Below are positions 18,278-29,500 of a DNA stretch of 45,018 nt, piece by piece. Location of the stretch: NCBI GenBank assembly GCA_900128585.1, contig LT642148.1, forward strand, positions 1-45,018, written 5' to 3'. The stretch comes from Stramenopiles sp. TOSAG23-3 (Eukaryota; Sar). Under the pieces are notes generated by a model. It ran no database searches. It was given only the letters and a program-made list of their open reading frames with translations, and was not told the origin of the DNA. Each line of letters opens with the position of its first letter. Position 1 is the stretch's first letter. The translations under genes and the position numbers were made by a program.

Positions 18278-19447
18278 CTATACAATGTTTACTTTACTCT
18301 TCTTGGAGATGCCCAAAACGTTCGAAGCCGCCATTTCGATACGAATGCCATCGCTCCCCATCCACTCCTTCAATTTGGGAACAAACAGGCTCCCAAGCAT
18401 AATTTGAACGGGGTGATATATCAAAAGTGGGATGGATAGCATCGACAATTCCTTTGAACCGCTTCCAAACATGATGTTCAGCAATGGTAACCCCAAGGTT
18501 AGCGATTTGTGCGTACCGCTGAACATTGCAGCGACTACGTCAGGCTTGGAGAAGTTGATATATGCACTGTTTGTCACTTTAAAAACAACAAACATCAAAA
18601 TGCATTGGATGAAAACAATGCAGCAGACGGTTCCCACCAATGTTCCGGTGCTCATTCCAATGTGCTTCATAAACATGTCACAAAATGAGGAATAAATGAT
18701 CAACAGCAACGTACATTTGCTGATTTTGCTGATTGGTAGAAAGGACAAATCATAATTGTTCGAGCTGGCATAAAGCCGTCCTACTTGCCCCGCGACCAAA
18801 GGAAACGCGACCGTCACCATGATCTTTCCAACGATGCTTCCGCCGGGAGACGAGGATGTGCTTAAAATCAGCAAAAGCATGAGGGGGGTAGTAAAAATTC
18901 CAAGCAAACTGCCGAGGACAGACGCACAAATTGCAAGGGGCGTGCTTCCACCGACCGTCCGCGTCAAAATAACGGCCGAGCTCACGGGCGGAGGTAACGC
19001 GCCAACGACCAGTAGACCTTTCAACACCAGGCCGTTCATCCCAACCGTTTGCTGGAGAATAGATGTGAGCACGACGACAAAAAATGGCACGGCAAACAAG
19101 TTAAACCCAAGAACATAGACATAAAAATCAAACCTGATCAGCGCGCGTTTCATTTGTAGCACGTCCGTTCCAAGCCCACTACAAAAGAAGATAAGCCCAA
19201 CTGCAAGCTTTTTCACCGTAAATTCTGGGTGCAACGGACCGTGAGAACGGCCGAATTCCGGAAACAGCCGAGCAATGAATACAACCCCAAATAGTCCAAC
19301 CAAAAACCATTGTTTCAGTAGTTTCTTTTTCAGATGAAACCGTGCCTCTGTCTCCACCAACTGGGCGCCAGGATTATTGTCGTCGTTGCTTGTGACTTTA
19401 CTGGTTTGACTCTCCCGAAACTGCATGCTGCTGCGGTTCTCGCTCAT
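18278..19447 (-). CDS. SLC10A7: SLC10A7-like / bile acid:Na+ symporter superfamily membrane protein
   Basis: 389 aa with ~10 hydrophobic segments. The SLC10A7/YfeH branch is conserved from bacteria to animals; animal SLC10A7 resides in the Golgi/ER system and affects calcium handling and glycosaminoglycan sulfation, with no bile acid transport shown. Family motifs: KQWFLVGLFGVVFIARLFPEFG, FFCSGLGTDVLQMKRAL, VLKGLLVVGALPPPVSSAVI, GGSTPLAICASVLGSLLGIF, FSGTHKSLTLGLPLL (309-323) and SIPLLIYHPVQIMLGSLFVP near the C-terminus. The N-terminal ~40 residues are hydrophilic. The first ATG is used, the frame ends in TAG, and no intron is needed. It diverges from the giant coiled-coil gene. Confidence 0.92.
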   Translation of the reverse strand: MSENRSSMQFRESQTSKVTSNDDNNPGAQLVETEARFHLKKKLLKQWFLVGLFGVVFIARLFPEFGRSHGPLHPEFTVKKLAVGLIFFCSGLGTDVLQMKRALIRFDFYVYVLGFNLFAVPFFVVVLTSILQQTVGMNGLVLKGLLVVGALPPPVSSAVILTRTVGGSTPLAICASVLGSLLGIFTTPLMLLLILSTSSSPGGSIVGKIMVTVAFPLVAGQVGRLYASSNNYDLSFLPISKISKCTLLLIIYSSFCDMFMKHIGMSTGTLVGTVCCIVFIQCILMFVVFKVTNSAYINFSKPDVVAAMFSGTHKSLTLGLPLLNIMFGSGSKELSMLSIPLLIYHPVQIMLGSLFVPKLKEWMGSDGIRIEMAASNVLGISKKSKVNIV

Positions 19448-20577
19448 GCGCTAATATTTCAACTTTTCGTTGGCTTCGGGCAATTCTTTTTTAAATTCGA
19501 TATACCGTGTGATATACGTTGAGAATGTGCTAAGGAAGAAGATACACCGTTCGTATGAGTGTTCATTTATTAATGAGTTAGTCGTCTAGTTTATTCCAAG
19601 TGTTAAATGTCGCACATTATAAATTTATTTTGGAGGAGAGGAGGGAGGAGAAGAGGAGAAGAAGAAGAAGAAGAAAGAAAAAAATTAATATAATAATAAT
19701 ATGTACAACAATAATATACATGTATATATTATATAGAATAATACAACAACAACAAGAAAAAAAGTTTTCACAGCAGTGGTTGCTGTCAGCAACAACTGTA
19801 TAGCAGTATAAATTTATCTTTTTAAAATTTTACTGTTATTAGCGCTAACTGTACAGTAATAAAATGAAGAAAAAAAAACACACCAACAAGACAATACATT
19901 CCACCAGCCTGTAGCCACATCATCATAATAATAAAATCTGTATTCTTAATGTGTTTTGATAGGAATAATTAATGTCGTAGGCATACATCATTGGGCAGGT
20001 TTCCACATTCATTTTAAATGTGACACACAGAATCTAATCCATTCGTCCTGTTTTGATTGTTGCACTTTATCATATTCTTCGGTTCGTTGGCAATAAAAAT
20101 AATATTTGAAATTTTTCTTTTTTGTAATTAATTACGTAAATAATAATAAGCTGATGTAATACAATTATTATTTTTTTATTTAAAAAAAAATAATTTATTA
20201 TTATTTATCTATCACAAATCACACGTAGTCGTCGTCGATGCTGTGTCAATGAAAAAAAATCATTTTTTTTTTATTATGAAATTCAAATTATAATAATATA
20301 ATTATTCAGTTGTTGTTGTTATAATAATATCTTCTTCACCACGAAAAGGAATGAATGTCTTTGCATGTACGGCACCACGTATGCATTTAAAATGCATACA
20401 TTTTTTTTCACGTGCCAGTTGTTCACGCGAAAACAAATTGAATACAACGAGCGGCGTCTCAAAAAAGCCGAAACCATATTACAAGCGTGTGAGTGGTGTT
20501 GACAAAGGCAAACGAGACCGCTGGGTGGGTGCGTACTTGAACGCAACGTGTAACGTACTCTCCGCACTGAAGGTACT
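19448..20577. other. Divergent intergenic region, SLC10A7-like / giant coiled-coil gene
   Basis: This 1.1-kb AT-rich spacer has a GAG/GAA-rich purine tract (~19633-19684), ATA-type microsatellites (~19685-19745, ~20130-20210) and one dispersed repeat (19944-20035). GATGCTGTGTCAATG at ~20239, after a GTCGTCGTC run, matches the core shared by the fold-back elements. No gene and no AACAGCC element were found. Confidence 0.6.
19944..20035 (+). repeat. Dispersed ~90-bp repeat, second copy at 38728-38815
   Basis: Both copies share AATGTGTTTTGATAGG, then a short AT-rich part, TAGGCATA, CATTGGG or TATTGGG, GGTTTCCA, ATTTTAAA and TG(C/T)GACA in the same order and strand. The 38728 copy directly adjoins a fold-back family arm, so this may be an outer part of that element left alone here. 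Confidence 0.75.
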
Positions 20578-23500
20578 ATGCATATAGAAGTTCGGCCAAA
20601 CGAGTTGGTGTTCGAACATGTACAGCTTCACCAATCGTATACTGCACGGGTGGAATTATTCAATCCGCATGAAGCAGATATTGACCTGGCCATTAAGCCC
20701 AGTGCCGCACAGCGCTACCAGATAAGACCGGAGCAAGTTCATATCCCAGCCGGGAAAAGTTCGTCAGTAATGGTCCGACTGAAAATAATGCACTTTCCTA
20801 ACAAGAAGAAAGGGAAAACAGGACAGCGGGACTATTTTCACATGAAAGCACGTTACTTCGAGCAGAAATTTTTCACGACGTTTACGTTGGAGGGGACACC
20901 TTTGAAACACGCCGTCAAGGGCAGAAAAGTACCTGAGCGCCAACGAAAGGCGAGTAACATTCCGGCGGGCAGGTACCTGCCTCAGACGAATCGCGTTTCG
21001 TTCAATGCGCCAGGGGGGCGGGCAAAAGAAATACAGGCCCTGTATGGGGAACGCCCGGGGATTGCGAACCCTCTCCCTAAAGAATTGCCCAGAGCCCCGC
21101 TAGAAAAGCCAGGGGGTGGGTCCCATCCCTCTAGAAAGCGAGAGGGTCGCGGTGCACCGGAGTACAAACACCGCACAGGGGAAACGAAAGTCGAATACCT
21201 CGAAGGAGAAAATAATAGACTCGCCGAAGAATTAGAAATGAAGGAGAGAGAGCTAAAATTGGAAAAGGAGCGGGAGGAGGATAGAAGCCAACGAGTGCTG
21301 GAAATATTGCGTGAAAAGGACCTGGAAGTCCAGCGCCTTAAAGGAGAGCACGTTAACCTAGTACAACAACTAGAAACTGTAAAACGGAAGGAGAACATTA
21401 GTACTTCTAGGCACAACGTTCAAAATGATGACTCCAAGGAGTGGAAGCTGCAGCTGGAGGCGTGCAAGCAGGAGAAGGCGGCTTTTGAAGAGGAAGTGGA
21501 CGCGCTCAGAAGCACAGTGATGCAACTGAACCAAACTTCGTGTGGGGAAAGAAGCAGTGCTGGAATAGAAAGTATTTCAAAAATACGAGACCAAGAAGAG
21601 CAAATCGAAGTTTTAATATCCGAAGTTGCGAAGTTGCGTGAGGAGAAAGAGAATGGTTCCTGGAGCTCTGCAGTTGCCCATAATCAAAACGAACTAAAAT
21701 CTCTGAAATATGCGCTTGAGGAAGAGGTTAAGAAGTCTGGAGTGCTGATGCGCGAAAACGCTTCTCTCAAAAACCAACGGGTTCAAATTGACAAGAGCGC
21801 CGAGCAGCTGGATTTAGCGAACAAGACCATCCAAAGGTTGAAACAAGATATAGAAGTACAAAACCGCAAGCTTGATGAAAAGGACGAAAAAATTGCTGAA
21901 GTGTCATCGTGGCGCGATGATCTGCAGAAACAGCTGGAATCGAAACAACAATCTAACAAAACCGTTGCCAATTTACGGCAAAAAGTGACAGAGCTAGAGC
22001 ACTTGCAACAGACTGCCTCCCAAACTGTTATAGATAGTGAGCACAGACTCTCCATGGCCGTAGATCAAATCGAAGCTTTGCAGCGTGATGCACGGGAGAA
22101 CAGCGAGAAGCAGAGCACTGGAGAAGATCCTTTGGCCATTATTGCGCTTAAAACAGCCAAAGCCACCGTGGATGACCTCCAGGCGCGGTTGAACCTATCT
22201 CTCGGGAATGAACGAATGCTGAAGAGCAAAATTAGTGAGATTATGGAAGAAGAGATAAAGATGGCACGCCTGGAACAGAAAAGGCACAGTGGTAAAAATC
22301 CGATACAGTTCCGGCACACGGTACGGTCATTGGTCATGAGGTTGGACAAATTTCGCAACCCAGACGAAGAAAATAAGAAAAATGATTTGCAGGCAATAGA
22401 CTATTTACAAAAGGAGTTGGAAGCCAAAATAGTAGAAATCGTTGACATTCGTCAGGAAATGGTCCGGCAAGGTGTGGAAGCCAGGCGGCGCTTGAGAGAA
22501 GCGGAAGAAAGTTTAATCGAACGAAACCTAAAAATAATTGAATACGAAAATAAACTGAGAATGCACAAGCAGGGTCGTGAAACCGAAGTGCGCGAATTAG
22601 TGCGTTCTATACGAATTTTAAAAGGCAACAGCAAGTTGCACCACCAAATCGCCGGCTTGACAGCAGAAATTGCCTCGCTGAAGAAAGTCAATTTGCGCCA
22701 ATCTTCGCAGTCAAGAACGTACTCGGAGCAAATGAAAGTGGCTAATGAAAGAAGCCGTTTGTCTCGGATGGAAGTCGATGGAGTCCGCAAGGAATTGTCC
22801 AGACTCAAGATTGGTGTTGCTGGAACAAACATTACAAATGTAAGTGCCGAACAAATTATAATATCATTGTGCATTAAACGTGGTGAAGACAGGGAAGAAA
22901 TCAAAAGGCTGAACTCAACCTTGGACGGATTGGATAGCTACAAAAGAGTCCTTCCTACTACGCAAGGCGCGCAGTCGGCCAAAGTCTTGAAAAGAAGTTT
23001 GGACAAACACCGGGAAGACTTGAACTTATTAACAGACTCCGCTGTATCACCAGAAAACTGCTTGAGTATTCTTCAACTTCAATCGCAGCGGTTGCAGTGC
23101 GAATTAACAACTCTGAATAACGAACTGACAGAACGGGAAAATTCATACCATGCGCTGCAGTGTGAACTCATCGATGTAAAAGAAAAGCATGTTCAAGAAA
23201 TAACGAAAAGAGACGAAGCCCACGCAAAGCAAGCTGCCTCCCAAAATCGCCGTTTAGCAAGCTATAATACTGAAAACGGAATTTTGAGGTTAGACTTGCG
23301 AAAGTGCGAGAGAGAGTTAAGAGAGGCCCGCGCTAGGCTCCTAAATGTTAGGACACCAAACACCGAAAGTATCCGAGAAAACCCTGTGATTTCCAATAAG
23401 AAAACCCAGCTGAAGCACAGCGCTGATAAACTGCTTGCGAGCCGAAGTGAAGTTCAAAAATTAAAATCGCTTCTAAAAGACCGAGCTACTCAGTTGTCAG

Positions 23501-26500
23501 TACTGATGGAAACCATCGAAGTGCTGCAGTCTGATACTGAGATACCCAACAGAGAAAGTGGCGCATTGGGAATTCGCAGAGTTCAAGACCATGTCGTACA
23601 ACTGACCGCTCATGTAACAGAAAGTTCAGCAAGTTTGTCCAAATGCGAGCAACGGCTGGAAGACTGCAGGTCTCATCTTAGGAACGCAAATGCTGAGTTA
23701 AGAGAAACTCGGGACAACCAAAATGGCCTTTTGTCCACTATATCTATACTGGAGACCACAGTGGCGAGGGAAAGATCTGAGACGGACAAGATGAGGAAAG
23801 CTCTGGATGAATCAAATCGGCGAAATCAGATGTTTCAGCTTGATGTCGAGGGCCTGAAGCTACAAAATGAGGATATTCGACGGGAATGCGAATCATGGGA
23901 AACACAGCTTAGGCGTGCCCGCGAGCGGTATTTAAAACAACTTCGTGATCATATGAATGCCAGTAAAATCAAGTCTGAAGCTGGCAATGAAGCAGCAGAT
24001 TTGGGGGAGTTCGGGACTGTTGTAGAACACTGGAGAAAATTGACCACCTGTTTGCAAGACCTAACAAACAGAATAGGGGTTGAAATGTCACAAAATGGCG
24101 GGCTGGCGTGGGTTGTTGAAAAATTAAAACAGATGATATTGGACAATGATGTCACAGTAGCAGATGCTCTTAAAATGGCAAAGGCGTCGTCATGGGAAGC
24201 TGAATCATACAGAAGAAAAATTATAATGCTGGAAAATTGTCTTGAGCGATTTATTAGCAAAGCGGATTCTTCGCCGTACTCAGAAATGCAGCTGATGCGC
24301 CGGAGACACATGGCACGAGAGGCCATGCTTCGGGGAAACATCGAGTTTATGAAAAATGCCCATTCTCGCAAGGACGAAGAAATGCGATTGCATCTGCAAG
24401 AAGCGAATATGCGCGTTATGGAGCTGGAAGTTTTATCTAGACATTCCCAGCTTGATTGTCAGTTGGCACAAGCAAGACTTCACGAAGTTCGTGCCGATAG
24501 GGAACTGACGGAAATTTCTCCGTCAGAAACAGAATTAGCTCACTTGCTGCAGTCAATAAAAAATGCCTCTCGGGTTGTTGAAAACCTTGTGACTGACTCG
24601 AGGGCAGACCATAATTCGATTTTGATTAGAATGTCAGAGGGCTTGGTTTCAGATGCACGTATGGATGAAGGTCACGCGCAAGAAGCGCAACTTGAACGCT
24701 TAAACCGAGCTTTAGAAGAGGCAAAACTTGAAATAGATTTACTGACGGAATGGAAAACGGAGGCCATGGCACGAGAAGAGCGGTTGAGGCTTGACTTTCA
24801 AGAAGGGGCCGAGAACAACGGTCTCAAAGCCCAAGAGCGGGCAAAGAGAATTAAGTCCAAGTTTAGCAAACAATTAGTGGAGGAAGCGGCCAGTGCAAAT
24901 AATACGTTGATCGCTAGTAAGATGAAATATGAGAATATCATTGAAGGGTTGAAGGGACAGTTGCGAAATGGAGCACAAACCAATGCGGATATGCCGCGGC
25001 TACAAAATGCACGGAAAGAGCGTGAAGTTGTTGACAATGAAAATCTCAAATTGCTGACTAAGGTAAAAGTTTTGAGCAGTGAGCTGAAAACGTTAGAATC
25101 GCAGCAAATTGCGAAAGAGGGTGCTATAAAGGACCTTCATGAGTATGTAGCGAAAATTGCCGAAGGTGTTGGAATGGCTGGAGCTTCAACAAAGGACGGG
25201 CTAGTTGTCGATACTGCGGATGCATTTGCAACGGAGCTGGTAAATTCAAAAATCAAAATTTCTGAATTACAACGAAAGTTGCGGGTAGCAAACCGGGTGG
25301 AATCGGAGCTAAGAAGAACAATTGCCACGCGTGAAAATCGTATTGCAGATTTAAAAGCAGGAACATCAAAAACTGAATCTCGCGAGAAAATTACACATGA
25401 GTTAACAACGGCGTTGGCCGACGAGCGTGCGCGTGTGAATATACTCCAAAAACAATTATTGGCTGCGAACGAAATCGAAGCTGGCGATACTGACATTAAA
25501 GGAATGTATGCCAAAATTGAACGCATGTCGGCGCGAGAAGAAAAGATGAGGAAAGAAATTATGCGATTAACATTGGGGTCGAAGATGAGAGATGGTGCAA
25601 AAGGGGACAGTTCGGTTGCGTTTGCTGTTGGGAACGAATTGCATGAAGAAGAAGTCCATGGTTTAAAAATCCGAATAAAAGAACTTGAAAACAATAATGC
25701 GTTCGCAGAAGATGGACTGATGGGAAAACGCCTGGCATACCTAGAAAATGCGCTAGAAACTTCGGAAAAGCAACGACAAAAACTGACATCAAAGCTGTCA
25801 AAATTAAATGACCTGAATGGTGATCACCAACAAGTAAGTAAAAAAAGAAACGCACAAATTGGCTCGGGGCCAAGCGAAAATAGTGATCTTGGCGACAATG
25901 CGATAGGGCGCGATACGCCCCTCCCGGCTGATTATAGCACAGAGTTGCGGGTACTTCGCCGAAAATACGACAATGCACTGGCAGAAATAGAAACTTTACG
26001 TGCAGCTTTTAGCAAAAAAGACCAGAAGATAACTGCCCTGCGGAATAACAACAAGAGCCTCAAAGAATGCGAGCATGATCTTCGCTGCGCGCTTGACGAA
26101 TCAAACCAAATGTTATTAAACAATGAATCTAAGCTGAAGGATGAAACGAAGCAAATTGAATCCGTAAGAAGTTCCCTGGAGAAACAGCAAGTGCAGTTTG
26201 AGTCTCAAATTAGCAAAGAAAGGGCAGCGTTGACACAAAGTGCTGTTAAGATTGAGGGAGATCTACGGTCGGAGTTATCGAAAGCAAATGCGCACATTCA
26301 GCACTTAGAAGCTTCTGCCATAGAGCTAAAAGCCCAGCTCACAACAATGACGCGAACAAACGACGAATTACTGGCTCGTATAAAAGATAGAGACGCTCAG
26401 TATAGTAAGGAAGTTACCCGTTTACGGCTGGAGCATAGTGAGCTTCAAGCACGCTCGATTGCCGCGGAGACATCATACAGTGAGGATATGAGCGCTACAT

Positions 26501-29500
26501 CAGCACATGCTCAAGAAGTTGAAGAGTCAAACGCGTTAATGAAGCAGCATCTTTCGGAAATGGCTTCAACAAATGCTGAACTGATAAATCGCTTGCGAGA
26601 CTTTGCGTTTTCAACAGTCAAAAATGAAGGTTGCGATGTTGAGGAACTCCGATCTAAATTCAGCGACATGCAGTCACGATTGGTCAACGCTACGGAAAAG
26701 GTCAAAATGGCAGAGAAGAAGGCCTACCAAGCGAAGATAACAGCCGCGGAGAAAACCAAGTCTTCGCTCGAACACATCACAGAGAAAGCGAAGAAAATGC
26801 ACTTGATGATGGAAAAAATTGAAGAAGAGAGAAACTATTTCACTTCTCGTATATCGAAGTTGGAAAGTGAGAGAAAAAAATTGAAAGAAAAAGTCGATCA
26901 ATTGAACGCACAAAAGTCAGATGCGGAATCCAAGATTGCAGAACTTCTGCACGAAAAAGAAACGCGAAATGATATAATAGCCAAAAAAATAGCAGACTCT
27001 TTGGGCAATGAAGAGCGCTCCCGGTTGCATGAGTTAGACGTGTTGCGAAAGGAAGAAGTAAAAGCGAAGCAAAGTGAAATCGATGATTTGACCGATAAAG
27101 TGCGTTCTTACGAGGCTGACATCAAACGAATAGTGAAGAATGCAACATTTGATAAAACGTCTCTTGAACAGACTACTGCAGATCTAAAACTAAGGCTGGA
27201 TAGAACTCAACGCGAGTTGGAGACAGCGCGGGAGGCGAAGGATAATGCAGTTTATCAAGGTAACCGCAAACTCCGTGAAACAGAAGCGAAAAGTTTTGAA
27301 CAGCTGGACGAATTGCGAAAAGAGTTGGTAGAAATCAAGTCGCATGCTTCTACCGCCGAGATATCGTTGGAGAAAGCCCGCAATTCAGAAGAGAGGCTGG
27401 AGAAAAGAGTCAACTCTTTGCAAAAACAAGAAAAGGAATTTTTGAAACGCAATGAAAAAGAACTAGCAAAACTGCGTGAAGTGAATGATAAAGCGTTAGA
27501 GGGCGCAATGGCCGAGCTTACTGAAGCGCAAGAAAAACTCAAAAAAAGCGAAAACGAAGTCCAGAAGTATAAGGATAAGTTAGAGAGTGAGCGTATAGAC
27601 ATCACCGAGAAGCTGGGGATCATCTACGAGGAGGGAACTCGCAGGCAAGAAGCAAATGACAATTTAGTTGCCATGTTTGAATCCCAAGTGTTATCCCTCA
27701 AGGGTATGTTTAATGATGCTGGGAAAGATGGTGACTTAATTGCAAAATTGGCTGAGCGAACTGCAGCAGTAGAAAATCTTCGCATTCAACTTCATAATGC
27801 CAAAGACAACAAAGAGAAAGTTGTGGAAACGAATAAAACATCTAATTCGAGATTTCACAAAACTAATGCCAAACAAATAGTGGATGTGACGGACCTCTCT
27901 GTTCTGGAATTGCGGTGCTCTCGACTGGGAGTTGAGAAACTCAATGCTGTGACCGAGATAAGGTTGCTTCGGGAAAAAATCGACGACGCTGAACGTGCCA
28001 CTGCTGCTTTGCAGAAACGGTTTACCCAAGTCAAAAAATCTGAAGAGAAGGCGAAAAACCGAATTAAATCTGTTGCCAAAATAGCAAACGGTAAAACGAG
28101 GGCATTGAAGGCTGAAGCAGCACGTCTGAGAGATCAAATCGATGTGATGCGAAAAAATTGGAAACCACCGGGAGAGTGGACTGAACAAGAGAAGATCATT
28201 AAAGCTCTCCGCGATGCAGCAAGGTCATTAAAGAAGGACTTGCAAAAAAAAATTGATGCGTCCCAAAAGTTTGACCAAGAAAAGAAGGACGAGACCAATA
28301 AATGGAAGGATATGGAAAATTCACTTAAAAATTCCGAAGCAAAAATGAAACGGGCGATCAGCGAAGCTTCACGAAAAGCATCTGTGGAGCAACACTTGCG
28401 AAAGAAACTGGATGCTGATAAAACTGAATTGCTGGAGTTAAAGAAGAAGGTTGAACGGTACGAAACTCAAATTAAAGGCTTAAAACGGGCTTTGGAACAG
28501 CGCAGAATTGCAATGGAATCCATGCGGCATGGTATTGACGACCAAAAGGGCAGATTGGCAGCTATTCAGGATACTATACGGAACCAAGAGATCTTGGACC
28601 AATCGAACAAGGAGACCAAAGTTCTCGCAGAGCGTAAATCACGGGAGGCTAAGCGAGCAACCCAGCGTGCCACTGAAGCAGAAACGACTTGTCGAGAAGC
28701 TTTAGACAAAATTTCGGACCTCAAATCCACTGTTGAAAAAATGGAAAAGACTAACAAAAAGCTAAAAGATAGCACTATAAGGAAGACTCTGATTTTAGAA
28801 GCAAAATTATCAGCCGTTAAAGAAAGCGCGTCAATTGGTGTTTTAAATGTCGCGCGAAAATTGGTAGACAACAATCAACGTTTGAGGTCGAGAGTTGGGG
28901 CCTTAAAGGGCGCGTTGATAAGTCCTTCCAAGTCTGAAAGTGTTCATAGTACTGAGCAACTAACATCCGTGGCGACTATGCTTGATATGAGTATGCAAGA
29001 AGTTAAAAGTCTGCTTGGGTCTGCCAAGAAACAGAAAACACCTGCGCAGTCACACGTCCATGGTGAAAGTGTCGGGACCCCTGTTCGCGCTATGCATGAC
29101 CAAGCCCTGGCGAGGTTGGAAAGCGCATTTACGCAAGATCAAGTAGATGGTACTCTCATACAAAACGTTTTGATGCAGCTGATTAATGAAAAACTGGCTC
29201 TTGAGAAAAATTTAGTGGAAGTGCAGCAAGGTCTCAAAAATAAGCAAGACCGTGCTGAAGATGCGCCAGTGCCGGCACCACGCACAGCATATGGGACAAG
29301 ACACGTTGGTACATTAGATTCGAACGAAACTGAAGCGCGAAAAAGTGGTTCAAGAGTCTCAAATAGTGTGGTTAGGGCGTTGCATATTAATCGAAAAGGG
29401 TCTGTCGATATAATTTTGCGGCCGAAACAAAATGTTGAAAGTTTTGGTAACTCTCTGAATCATGCAGAAACGACCTTCATTCCTACGGCTGCCCATAGAG